Shown here piece after piece: positions 55,132-63,889 of a stretch of DNA of 64,000 bases. The stretch is from Bacillota bacterium. GTDB taxonomy: Bacteria > Bacillota > Clostridia > Lachnospirales > Lachnospiraceae. The stretch's first letter is position 1, and each line of letters opens with the position of its first letter. Made by a program: the position numbers and the translations under genes. The stretch is taken from positions 94,207 through 158,206 of the forward strand of contig CABJAN010000006.1 in the NCBI GenBank assembly GCA_902363515.1, read 5' to 3'. The notes beneath the pieces were generated by a model that did not search any database, was not told the DNA's origin, and was given only the letters and a program-made list of their open reading frames with translations.

Positions 55132-56049
55132 TTATCCCCTCCTTTTCAGGCTCATATAAGCCAGAGCTTCATAACCTTTGGCAGTGGCACAGATATCATC
55201 AAGGATGCTAACTCGTGATTTGTCATACGCTCCAAAGTTACGGATCAGGCATCCACCGCCTCCGACCACATACAGGCGCATCAGGTCAGGATTGTATTCA
55301 TATTTGCGGAGTGTGGCAAAAATATCTGTGACATACTGTCTGGCAACAGCAGTAATACAATCCAGATAAGGCGCTGAAATGTCAGCGGTTCCAAAACGTA
55401 GAATCTGCTCTACGGTGGATTCCTCAATCTTTACTCCGAATTTGTCCAGAACAGCGTTTTTAGCGGCAATCATACATTGGTTTACGCCGAACTTTTCTGT
55501 CCAGCACCGACTTTCCTGAGCTTTCTTATTATTGATATACAGAATGTTCATGGTTCCGTTTCCGATATCTGCAAGAAGATTTGTCCCCTTGAAATCTCCA
55601 AGTCGGTTTACGATAGCCGGATATCCCTGTGGGTAAAGGCTGCATCCCACAAAACGGAGATGATACTCTTTGCTGTTAAATCGGTAATGGACTTCTGGAT
55701 TCTGGAGCAGATAAGAACGGAAATCTTCTCTCTGGTTTCTGATCCATGTCAGAGGAAGCCCAGCAGCCAGGTGAACGTCTGCTTCACGGATAGAAAAGAC
55801 ATTCAGTTCCCTTGCAATCGCCATGAGAGTCAGAAGATAATATTCTTCGTCCATAGCTTTATCCGGGATAAATTCTTTGTGTCCTTCGCCAATCCGGTAG
55901 TAAATGCCGTTATATTCCAGAATATTCCCGGTGAAGATGGGTTCTGTTTCATAGGCTTTGATTCCGGTTGGTGTGACGGTGTTTGCTGTTTTCATGTTGC
56001 CGTAGCCGTGATCTACAGCAATGATTTTTGTGTTTCTAAGTTCTCGCAT
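55132..56049 (-). CDS. parM: ParM/StbA-type plasmid segregation ATPase
   Basis: 305 residues from the ATG at 56049, which follows CGGAGGT; the frame extends upstream without a ribosome site. Actin-like fold motifs: phosphate 1 IIAVDHGYGNMK (about 8-19), phosphate 2 LLADIGNGTMN (about 165-175) and adenosine-binding YVVGGGG (about 262-268). It drives partition of low-copy plasmids by filament growth. The upstream DNA (56050-56200) may hold the centromere. Confidence 0.88.
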   Translation of the reverse strand: MRELRNTKIIAVDHGYGNMKTANTVTPTGIKAYETEPIFTGNILEYNGIYYRIGEGHKEFIPDKAMDEEYYLLTLMAIARELNVFSIREADVHLAAGLPLTWIRNQREDFRSYLLQNPEVHYRFNSKEYHLRFVGCSLYPQGYPAIVNRLGDFKGTNLLADIGNGTMNILYINNKKAQESRCWTEKFGVNQCMIAAKNAVLDKFGVKIEESTVEQILRFGTADISAPYLDCITAVARQYVTDIFATLRKYEYNPDLMRLYVVGGGGCLIRNFGAYDKSRVSILDDICATAKGYEALAYMSLKRRG

Positions 56050-56336
56050 AAAAAATACCTCCGTTTTCGTATTGATTGATTCAGCAGGTTGTACCGGTGT
56101 GGTACTGCTTTGCTGTGAGATAAGCATACGAAAGTTGGAGGTAAAAGACATTGAGGGGAAATTGAACTGGAATTGAGAAAAAAGCAGATAATAAAAATAT
56201 TTTTCAATTTAATTATGTAACTATTTTTATTGAGTGTATTAAAATGAAATGCTATAATATGAAAAATGCGTTACTATGAAAAACAGATGTTGAATGTACC
56301 AAGAAATAATGATGCTTGATTAGGCAGGAGAGAAAA
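56050..56336. other. Intergenic junction between plasmid-like block and peptide cluster
   Basis: No gene is seen. TACCGGTGTGGTAC (56092) is a short palindrome that may belong to the parM promoter or centromere. Composition becomes strongly AT-rich from about 56160, so the border of the peptide cluster lies about here. Confidence 0.4.
56230..56258 (+). promoter_or_regulatory. Promoter of the peptide-cluster two-component system
   Basis: TTGAGT (56230-56235), a 17-nt spacer and TATAAT (56253-56258), 79 nt before the response regulator start. Confidence 0.65.
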
Positions 56337-57020
56337 ATGTACCATATTTATGTAGTAGATGATGATTTGACGGTTCAAAGAGAATTGAAGGTATTGCTTG
56401 AAAATCAAGGATATAGGACAACAATTGCCAAAAAGTTTACGTCTATTCCAGAAGAAATAGAAGATGTTAAACCAGATTTGATTTTATTAGATATTTCGTT
56501 ACCGTCTGTAGATGGGATTATGTTGTGTTCACAAATACGTATGTTATCAGAGGTTCCCATTATCTTTGTTACTTCACAAAATTCATCGGCAGCTGAATTA
56601 GAATGTATGTTGAGTGGAGGAGATGATTTTATTGAGAAACCATATCGACCGGCAGTGCTATTGGCCCATATTTCAGCAGTACTGAGAAGGACTACAAAAA
56701 GGAGTGAGAATATACTTTCGTTTGAGGATTTAGAGTTGGATGTAGTCGCTGCGAAGTTGAAACATTACCAGAAGGTAGTGGAGTTATCAAAAAATGAATT
56801 GCATATTCTACGTTATTTCTTTGAGCATAAAGGCGAAGTTGTATCAAGGGAGGATTTGATGAATGATTTGTGGGATAATGAGAGTTTTGTTGATGATAAT
56901 ACATTAAGTGTGAATATTAAAAGAATTAGAAATAAACTAGAAAGTATTGGGGTATATAATGTAATACAAACAAAGAGAGGAATGGGGTATATTTTACAGG
57001 AAAAAACAAAATGGAAATGA
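56337..57020 (+). CDS. BceR-like response regulator
   Basis: 227 residues from the ATG at 56337, which follows AGGAGAG. The receiver domain has DDD (about 8-10), phospho-acceptor Asp52 in LLDISLP, Thr in FVTSQ, and Lys in IEKPY. A winged-helix output domain fills the C-terminus (DNTLSVNIKRIRNKLE, then VIQTKRGMGYIL). It precedes a BceS-like kinase and BceAB-like genes, so it probably senses a peptide antibiotic through the permease. A matching operator lies at 58087-58100. Confidence 0.9.
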   Translation: MYHIYVVDDDLTVQRELKVLLENQGYRTTIAKKFTSIPEEIEDVKPDLILLDISLPSVDGIMLCSQIRMLSEVPIIFVTSQNSSAAELECMLSGGDDFIEKPYRPAVLLAHISAVLRRTTKRSENILSFEDLELDVVAAKLKHYQKVVELSKNELHILRYFFEHKGEVVSREDLMNDLWDNESFVDDNTLSVNIKRIRNKLESIGVYNVIQTKRGMGYILQEKTKWK

Positions 57021-57064
57021 CAAATTTTGGGGAATTTAAAGTAAAAATATTAAAATAAGGATGG

Positions 57065-58084
57065 ATGAAAATGATGAGCTTTAAAGATTATTTTCTAAAC
57101 AAGATTACAGAAATACTGGGTACATTTTTTGTACTTTTTATTATGCTGGAGTTTTTATATATTATTGGAAATACTTTCAGTGTGATATTTTTGATAGGAA
57201 TAGTTGTTACAGGTATGACAATGAAGAAATATTTGATGGATTGGTATAGAAAAAAAAGATACTTTGACATAATTGAAAAGCGGGTAAAAGATCTGAATGA
57301 ACCTTGGTTAATTGCAGAACTTTTACCCGTTTCTTATGAAATAGAGGATCGGATATATCAAGAACTATTAAGAAAAATCGGAAGTAGTGCGATTGAAGAA
57401 ATACATAAAATGGAAGATGAACAGAAAGAATATGAGGATTATATAGAACAATGGATTCATGAGGTGAAAACACCAATTACTTCTATACACTTAATGTTAG
57501 AAAATAGAATTCAAAATAATTTAGAATAAAAAAGAGATTTGAATATAGAACTTAGTAGGATTGAAAATGATATAGATCGTGCTTTATATTATGCCAGATC
57601 TGAACAGATATATAAGGATTATCTGATACAGAAATTAAATATGTGGAAGGTCCTTTCGAGGGCAGTTAATAAAAATCGTACTGTTGTGATGAACAGTTCC
57701 GTAGCAGTAGAGCTAAAATGCGATAAGGATATATATGTTTATGGCGATGAAAAATGGCTTGTTTTCATGATTACACAAGTATTGTTGAACGCAATTAAGT
57801 ATAAAAAAGAAAAAGATGCCAAAATAATTATGAGTGTAAAAAGAGAGAATGGCAAAATACTTTTAAAAATATTAGATAATGGTAAAGGGATAAAAAAAGA
57901 AGAGTTGCCAAGAATTTTTGATAAGGGGTTTACTGGAAGCAATGGAAGAGAAAATGAAAAGTCTACGGGTATGGGATTGTATCTAGTCTATAAATTATGT
58001 AAAAAGTTGGATATAGATATTAAAGCAGAGTCTATTTATGGAGAATTTACAGCTATTAAATTTACTTTCAATATAGTCAGATAA
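57065..58084 (+). pseudogene. BceS-like histidine kinase split by one in-frame TAA
   Basis: Two halves lie in the same frame, separated only by TAA at 57527-57529 (codon 155). The first half has two helices (about 12-33, 36-56), no large sensor domain (as in BceS), and His132 in QWIHEVKTPI. The second half has NAIKYK, DNGKGIKKEE and STGMGLYLVYK. Without read-through the kinase loses its ATP domain. A second start near 57539 (TTG) has no ribosome site. It is probably a recent nonsense mutation or a sequencing error, since the rest is intact. Confidence 0.85.
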
Positions 58085-58086
58085 AG

Positions 58087-58100
58087 TGACAAAAATGTAA
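58087..58100 (+). promoter_or_regulatory. BceR-type operator upstream of the permease
   Basis: TGACA-AAAA-TGTAA matches the TNACA-N4-TGTAA inverted repeat reported for BceR-like regulators. A TATAAT lies at about 58145, 40-50 nt downstream, so the site is placed as an activator site upstream of a promoter. Confidence 0.65.
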
Positions 58101-58191
58101 GATTGAGGTAAGAAAAATCAATAGGACTTTCATTATGTTACTGATATAATGGTGCTGTCAACAAAGATAGGATAAAAGAAGAAGGGTGAAT

Positions 58192-60057
58192 ATGTTAAGT
58201 TTAACTGGATTAACATACCGTAATGTTAAGGAAAACATAGCAAGAGAACCAGTATATTTTTTTACTATGATATTAATAGAGGCTTTGATGTTTGCGTTTG
58301 ATTCAATGCTTTTTTCAAAGGACGTCCAGCAAATATGTGAACAAAGTTTTGTTATGGATGTTTTAATCGGATTTGTAACAATTTTTATTGTTGCTGTAAT
58401 GATTTGGCTGATTTTTTATATGATGCGTCAGTCGTTTAAATATCGTAGCAAAGAAATGTCTCTTTATATGCTGTTTGGACTTAAACAAAAAGAAATATTT
58501 AAAAATTACACAAAAGAAACAATATTAATGGCTCTTGCAGCATTTGTTTTGGGAGTAGCAGCGGGAGAATTACTGAAACATTTTTTGATGGTTATTTTTT
58601 ATCGAATGTTTCGACTGGATTATGTAATTGAAATGAATTTCTATTTTCAAGCAGTTATATTGACCGCTCTAATATATTTTTTTTGTTACGGAATTGCATT
58701 GGTCAAAATAAGGAAAAAATTTTTAAATTCAACTATCCGCCAGCTTTGTGAATTAGAAAAAATCACCGAGAGAAAAGAAGAAATAAAAGCACATGTAACA
58801 AGAAAGTGGATTTTGTCTGGAAATCGTTTGTTTATCTGGAAATCGGTAGGGGCAGAAATAAAATCTATAAAAAAAGTGATTTTTTTTGTAGCCTTCCTTT
58901 TGATGATTTCAATAATTGGTAGTTCAATTGCTATGATGTATACAGATTATGAAAATAAACAAATTGATACAGAATACCCTTATGATTTTATGATATATCA
59001 TGAGAATCCAAATTTGGATTTCCAGAAAGAAAAAGATATATTAAGAGATTCTGTTGGAATGCAGATGTATCATGAATATGTTATTTATGAAAATCAAAGT
59101 AGTTATATGAATGAGTGGTTATATACCAACTTAAACTTTTTCGGCAATGAACTTACAAATAAGGAAGGGGAATTTGATGAAAATAAATTGAAAATGGAAG
59201 AAGATTTTGATGTTTATTATAAATATGATACTTATATAAAACTAAGTGATTATAATTATTTATTGAAAATGATCGGCGAAAAAGAGATTACATTGAATAA
59301 AGATGAATATGTGCTTCAAATCAAGCGGAGGCTGGAACCTGAATTGTCGGATGCTATTCGCAATAGAGTAATTACATGTGAAAACGATAAATTACATTGT
59401 AAAAAGATATGTACTGTTGATTTTGAACAAAATGGACATAATGGAGCAGATTACATTTTAGTTCTTCCAGATGAAATTGTTGATAATATGACTCCATATT
59501 ATTCTGTAATGGCAGCTACAACAAAAAGACCTGTAACGGAGGATATTACTGAAAAATTAGATGATTATGGTGGAAATTTTCATTATGGAAGCAATCATAG
59601 TATCTTGTATACAAGTCCGGTATTGGCAAAAAAAGAGGTAGAAATAACCTTAAAATCTACAGTTACAGCAGTGTTATTTCCTTTTGCTTATGTTAGCCTT
59701 GTATTCCTCTGTGTTGCTATCTCACTTTTAGCTGCACATTTGATGAGTACAACAAAAGTAAATAAAAAACGGTATGAATTGCTGATGAAAATTGGAATGA
59801 CTCAAAAGGAGATTGATATTATTATTCATAAGCAATTAGCGATAGATTACTTAATTCCTTTGGTAATTTCGCTTGTTCCGGGATGGCTTATATCAGTAAA
59901 AATAAGCACTCAGTTTATACTTGATACAGGATTACGTACATCATTCGTGCGTTATATTTGGCTGTCTCTTTTGTGGATACTTACGGTATATATTGTTTAT
60001 TTTATAATAACAGATATATTTTTCAGAAGAAATATACATTATGGAAAGGAAAGATAA
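58192..60057 (+). CDS. BceB-like FtsX-family ABC permease
   Basis: 621 residues from the ATG at 58192. About ten transmembrane helices are arranged as one near 20-38, three to four to about 185, one near 235, then a large extracellular domain (about 260-495) and three C-terminal helices. This is the BceB/antimicrobial-peptide permease layout. The ATPase partner is not adjacent but follows the cluster at 63748, truncated. It lies 3 nt before the radical SAM gene, so permease and maturase share an operon. Confidence 0.88.
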   Translation: MLSLTGLTYRNVKENIAREPVYFFTMILIEALMFAFDSMLFSKDVQQICEQSFVMDVLIGFVTIFIVAVMIWLIFYMMRQSFKYRSKEMSLYMLFGLKQKEIFKNYTKETILMALAAFVLGVAAGELLKHFLMVIFYRMFRLDYVIEMNFYFQAVILTALIYFFCYGIALVKIRKKFLNSTIRQLCELEKITERKEEIKAHVTRKWILSGNRLFIWKSVGAEIKSIKKVIFFVAFLLMISIIGSSIAMMYTDYENKQIDTEYPYDFMIYHENPNLDFQKEKDILRDSVGMQMYHEYVIYENQSSYMNEWLYTNLNFFGNELTNKEGEFDENKLKMEEDFDVYYKYDTYIKLSDYNYLLKMIGEKEITLNKDEYVLQIKRRLEPELSDAIRNRVITCENDKLHCKKICTVDFEQNGHNGADYILVLPDEIVDNMTPYYSVMAATTKRPVTEDITEKLDDYGGNFHYGSNHSILYTSPVLAKKEVEITLKSTVTAVLFPFAYVSLVFLCVAISLLAAHLMSTTKVNKKRYELLMKIGMTQKEIDIIIHKQLAIDYLIPLVISLVPGWLISVKISTQFILDTGLRTSFVRYIWLSLLWILTVYIVYFIITDIFFRRNIHYGKER

Positions 60058-60060
60058 ATT

Positions 60061-61422
60061 ATGAAACCATCATATTATAATTACGTTATTGAAAATAAAA
60101 ATGGAAATGGAGATGCTTTATATTATAATATGCGAACCGGAAGTTTAGCACATATGGAAGCAAAACATCACAAGGAATTTGTACAGTTTATTGAAACTGG
60201 AATAGAAATATCAGATGAGAAGTTTTTGGAGGAACTTAAATATTGTGGCTTTTTAATTGAAGATGATTTTGATGAAAAAAAGGATATAAAAATTCGGATG
60301 CTTAATTCAAGATATGATACATCTGTTTTATCATTAACGATTACACCGACAATGGCATGTAATTTCAGATGTACATATTGTTTTGAAAGTGGGCACTATA
60401 GCAATGGTCATATGTCGGAAGACACAGAAGAAAACATATGTAAAATGGTGGAACAAGAAGCGTCTCATTTGGAAAAGTTGGTTGTTACATGGTATGGTGG
60501 AGAGCCATTATTAGCTATTTCTCCAATAGAAAGATTGACAAAGAAGTTTAAGAAGATTTGCAAACGATTTGATATCGAATATTCAGCAAGTATTATTACA
60601 AATGGATATTTGTTGACTGAGGACGTGTGTAACAAACTATTGGACTTGGATATAACTGATGCTCAGATAACGTTGGATGGAGATGCTAAGATTCACAATT
60701 CAAGACGTCCTTTAGCAAATGGAGGAGGTACATACGAAAAAATTGTGGATAATTTGGATAAAATTCACGGGAAAATCGGAATTGCTATCCGCATCAATGT
60801 TGACAAAGAAAATCAGAATGAAGTACAGGCAGTTGTTGATGAACTTAAAAGAAAGGGAATATATGAAGACGTTTTTTGCTATCTTGGATTAGTTACAGCA
60901 ACAAATGGCTCATGCTCAAATTGTACATGTATGTCTTCTGAGAAATATTCAGAATTTAATTTGAATTTTTGGCTGAAGAACGATATGCCGTTGGCATCTT
61001 TATATCCTAAGCCAATGGGAAATTACTGTGGTGCGGATTATGCACAAGGCTACGTTATAGATGCACAAGGCAATATATATAAATGCTGGAGCGATGTAGG
61101 CGTTATGGATAGACGAATTGGAACGGTTCGAGATTGGGTGGAATCAACAAAAAAAATGCAGGTTAGTGCAGCTCAAACACAAAAGGTACTGGCAGAATAT
61201 ATGCTTTATGATCCAACAGAAGATGCCGTATGTAGTAGATGTAAATTTATGCCAATATGTTTTGGGGGATGTCCTCATAGCAGAATAGAAAATAATCAAT
61301 TATGTGAGCAGTATCGTTATAATGTCGGTGAGTTTATGCAGGCATATGCAGATGCTGTATTGAAACAGGAAAGGGGAATGCATCATGAAAATTTTAGTGC
61401 AACCTGCGACTCGGAAATGTAG
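60061..61422 (+). CDS. SPASM radical SAM peptide maturase
   Basis: 453 residues. The 4Fe-4S cluster is bound by Cys100, Cys104 and Cys107 in CNFRCTYC, followed by YGGEPLL (SAM-binding) and ITNGYLL. The C-terminal SPASM region has Cys from about 323: YCGADYAQGYVIDAQGNIYK, CW, then CSRCKFMPICFGGCPHS. The first 95 residues are a likely leader-peptide-binding domain. Enzymes of this type build thioether or C-C links in Cys-rich peptides, and four such peptide genes follow. The chemistry here is unknown. Confidence 0.92.
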   Translation: MKPSYYNYVIENKNGNGDALYYNMRTGSLAHMEAKHHKEFVQFIETGIEISDEKFLEELKYCGFLIEDDFDEKKDIKIRMLNSRYDTSVLSLTITPTMACNFRCTYCFESGHYSNGHMSEDTEENICKMVEQEASHLEKLVVTWYGGEPLLAISPIERLTKKFKKICKRFDIEYSASIITNGYLLTEDVCNKLLDLDITDAQITLDGDAKIHNSRRPLANGGGTYEKIVDNLDKIHGKIGIAIRINVDKENQNEVQAVVDELKRKGIYEDVFCYLGLVTATNGSCSNCTCMSSEKYSEFNLNFWLKNDMPLASLYPKPMGNYCGADYAQGYVIDAQGNIYKCWSDVGVMDRRIGTVRDWVESTKKMQVSAAQTQKVLAEYMLYDPTEDAVCSRCKFMPICFGGCPHSRIENNQLCEQYRYNVGEFMQAYADAVLKQERGMHHENFSATCDSEM

Positions 61423-61558
61423 TTCGGATTCTTGTAATTATACCTGTCCAGTATATAATACAGGTGCTGAAGGATTAGAAGAACTTATTAAGAAGTTAGC
61501 TAAAAAGATACATAAAGGAGAAAATCATAGAGGAAAAGTTTGCTGGTATGGAAATTAA
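61385..61558 (+). CDS. Cys-rich precursor peptide 1 (57 aa)
   Basis: 57 residues. Its start lies inside the end of the radical SAM gene, in another frame, with AAAGGGG 8 nt before the ATG. Cys at 12, 17, 21 and 53: a C-X4-C-X3-C cluster near the N-terminus, a basic helix (LEELIKKLAKKIHKG) and a C-terminal CWYGN. It differs from the three 33-aa peptides. The MKILVQP start recalls the Clo7bot-type Cys-rich peptides I know of, though I cannot confirm membership. It could be a second substrate or a carrier. Confidence 0.75.
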   Translation: MKILVQPATRKCSSDSCNYTCPVYNTGAEGLEELIKKLAKKIHKGENHRGKVCWYGN

Positions 61559-61594
61559 TTACTTTATGAAAAATACTACAAGGAGGTAATTTTA

Positions 61595-61696
61595 ATGGAA
61601 GTATTAAATGGTCCAGTAATGGCAGCAAGTGCAAAAGCTTGTCATGCAAAAGGCTGTAAAAAATACACATGTTTTTATCATATTTTTGGTAAATAA
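61595..61696 (+). CDS. Cys-rich precursor peptide 2 (33 aa)
   Basis: 33 residues with an excellent AAGGAGG site. An N-terminal segment MEVLNGPVMAASAK precedes the core with Cys16, Cys21 and Cys26 in CHAKGCKKYTC, and the peptide ends FYHIFGK. The regular C-X4-C-X4-C spacing, high Lys content and position after a SPASM enzyme identify it as a precursor peptide. It is nearly identical to peptide 3, so one is a recent duplicate. Confidence 0.85.
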   Translation: MEVLNGPVMAASAKACHAKGCKKYTCFYHIFGK

Positions 61697-61796
61697 ATCA
61701 AATGAAAATTTCTCAAAACATATTGGAGATATATCCTGCTGATATTTTATAATATGACAGAATATGAGAAAATTTGACAGGAAGGGATGAAAGTAT

Positions 61797-61898
61797 ATGG
61801 AAGTATTAAATGGCCCAGTAATGGCAACAAGTGCAAAAGCTTGTCATACAAAAGGTTGTAAAAAATATACATGTTTTTACCATATTTTTGGTAAATAA
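61797..61898 (+). CDS. Cys-rich precursor peptide 3 (33 aa)
   Basis: 33 residues, differing from peptide 2 at two positions (A11T and A18T), with AGGAAGGG before the ATG. Cys16, Cys21 and Cys26 are conserved, with CHTKGCKKYTC. The DNA is also nearly identical across the coding part, while the spacer differs, so the gene was duplicated recently. Confidence 0.85.
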   Translation: MEVLNGPVMATSAKACHTKGCKKYTCFYHIFGK

Positions 61899-61930
61899 AG
61901 GTCAATGAAAGAAAGCGGAGGTCAATAATA

Positions 61931-62032
61931 ATGGAAGTATTATCAGAACCATTAGAAGCAACAAGAAAAGCATCATGCCATACTAAGGGTTGCAAAAAAT
62001 ATACATGCTTCTATCATATAATTGGGAAATAA
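61931..62032 (+). CDS. Cys-rich precursor peptide 4 (33 aa), diverged
   Basis: 33 residues with AAGCGGAGG before the ATG. The N-terminal half differs (MEVLSEPLEATRKAS), but the core from Cys16 to Lys33 is conserved: CHTKGCKKYTC, then FYHIIGK. Strong conservation of the core against a changing N-terminus suggests that the core is the active product and that selection acts on it. Confidence 0.85.
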   Translation: MEVLSEPLEATRKASCHTKGCKKYTCFYHIIGK

Positions 62033-62106
62033 ATAATAGAAAAAACTTATAGGTCAATGTTTCATAAGGGGCATTGGCCTGTAACTATTTGATAAATGGA
62101 GAAAGA

Positions 62107-63729
62107 ATGGATATTAAAAAACTTTTAAAAAATGAAATAATAAATTTAAAAAAGACTATTATTGCCTATATTTGTATAACTGTTTGTACAATGATATTAC
62201 AACTTATTGTTCCTTATGTTAGCGGTATATATATTGATTCTTTAGTCGATAAACATTCTGCAATTATGGTATTTGTCGTAGCTATTGCATTTTTGAATAT
62301 ATTTTCGATTATGTTGGAATTTGGTATGACATATTTTATGACAAAGTTAAATAATACATTTTTATATAAATTATGTAATAAGATATTTCAAACGATATAT
62401 AAAAGTTCTTTGACATTTTTTCAGAATAAAGATGCAGCTTTCTTGACAGATCAAATTACTGGAGATGCAGCAACAATTAGTGGATTTTTATTAAATGGGC
62501 TTCCGGATTTTACATATAATATAATTTTACTTGTAATTAGCGCCCTGTTTGTTATAAAAGCGGACATATTATTGGGAATAATTATTATTGTGACAATTCC
62601 GATATATTTTGTTGTATATAAGAAATTAGAAAATAGAATGTATCAAAATGAGCAAGAGTATAAAATGGCAGGGAATGAATATACAGCAAAGGGAATGGAG
62701 CAAATTCGTTGTATTCGGTTTGTTAAAGAAAATAGTGTCTCAAAAGAAATGGAAGATAGATTTGCCATATCATTTAGAAGAATGCTGAAGGGTGCTATTG
62801 GGCAAGTAAAAATTCAATATCTTTTTGCAAACATCAATCGGCTTATAATGGTATTTTGTTATTTAATGGTGCTTGCAATAGGTGGATATAATGTTATAAG
62901 TGGTAAAATATCCATAGGATATTTTACTATTATAACGAGCTACGTTAATATGATTTTATCCGCAGCGACAGATGTTATAGATTTTTCAGGAGACTATCCC
63001 AAAGTAAGAGTAGCTCTTGATCGTATGAATAAGGTTTTATCGGAGTGTTACAATTGTATTGAGCAGAACAAGGGGGTGACAGAAGATAAGCTACCAATTG
63101 AAAGTATAAATTTAGAAAAAGTATCATTTTCATATGGGGAAAAGGTATTATTTAAAAATCTTTCTGCAAAATTTGAAAAAGGAAAGATTTATGGGATAGT
63201 TGGGGAAAATGGTGTTGGGAAATCAACATTATTAGATGTTATAGTTGGATTATATCCTGAAAAATACACAGGTAATATATATTATGATAATAAAAATATA
63301 AAAACACTAAACTGTGAAGAAGTTAGAAAAAGAGAGATTGCTTTTTTGAGTCAACAGATTGAGAGAATTAACATTTCCCCGAAAGAATATTTGCATTTTG
63401 GAATTGAGAATTATGATGTTATTAAAGAAAAAAAAATACTGGAATTGTTTTCATTAGATATTGATTCCAATATAATTCAAGAAGATAATATTATTCATTG
63501 TTCCGGTGGTGAAATGCAAAAATTGGAATTAGTTAGAAATTTTCAAAAAAATTGTACAGTAAAAATAATGGATGAACCTACAAATGGTTTGGATGTTGAA
63601 ACTGTAAAGAGATTGGTTCATTTATTGGAAAAAGAAAAAAAAGATCATATATTCATTATAGTATCCCATGATAAAAGAGTATTGAATATTTGTGATGAAA
63701 AAATTGTAATAGAATGTAATTCTAAATAA
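62107..63729 (+). CDS. ABC exporter (fused membrane and ATPase domains) of the peptide cluster
   Basis: 540 residues from the ATG at 62107, which follows GGAGAAAG. A six-helix exporter domain (about 15-290) is followed by an ATPase, with Walker A VGENGVGKSTLL (about 369-380), signature CSGGEMQKL (about 461), Walker B VKIMDEPTNGLD and an H-loop in SHDKR. There is no N-terminal C39 peptidase domain, so leader removal would need another enzyme or none. Position directly after the peptide genes suggests it exports them. Confidence 0.9.
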   Translation: MDIKKLLKNEIINLKKTIIAYICITVCTMILQLIVPYVSGIYIDSLVDKHSAIMVFVVAIAFLNIFSIMLEFGMTYFMTKLNNTFLYKLCNKIFQTIYKSSLTFFQNKDAAFLTDQITGDAATISGFLLNGLPDFTYNIILLVISALFVIKADILLGIIIIVTIPIYFVVYKKLENRMYQNEQEYKMAGNEYTAKGMEQIRCIRFVKENSVSKEMEDRFAISFRRMLKGAIGQVKIQYLFANINRLIMVFCYLMVLAIGGYNVISGKISIGYFTIITSYVNMILSAATDVIDFSGDYPKVRVALDRMNKVLSECYNCIEQNKGVTEDKLPIESINLEKVSFSYGEKVLFKNLSAKFEKGKIYGIVGENGVGKSTLLDVIVGLYPEKYTGNIYYDNKNIKTLNCEEVRKREIAFLSQQIERINISPKEYLHFGIENYDVIKEKKILELFSLDIDSNIIQEDNIIHCSGGEMQKLELVRNFQKNCTVKIMDEPTNGLDVETVKRLVHLLEKEKKDHIFIIVSHDKRVLNICDEKIVIECNSK

Positions 63730-63747
63730 ATTATTAGAGGTGTATTT

Positions 63748-63889
63748 ATGATGAGTGCATTTATAAAAATGGATAATATAGAGAAATATTATGAAAGTTC
63801 TGGAAATGTTACAAAAGCTATAGATCGAATTAGTTTTGAAATCAAGGAAGGGGAGTTTATAGGAATAATGGGTGAGTCTGGATCATGCA
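63748..63889 (+). pseudogene. BceA-like ABC ATPase cut inside Walker A
   Basis: The first 46 codons read as a BceA/LolD-type ATPase (FIKMDNIEKYYESSGNVTKA, then ISFEIKEGEFIGIMGESGS), where GESGSGKST is expected. At about 63886 the sequence changes to unrelated palindrome-rich DNA and the frame ends at a TAG at 63964. No ATP-binding site remains. Since BceB at 58192 needs this partner, the transporter is inactive unless another ATPase substitutes. Confidence 0.8.
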
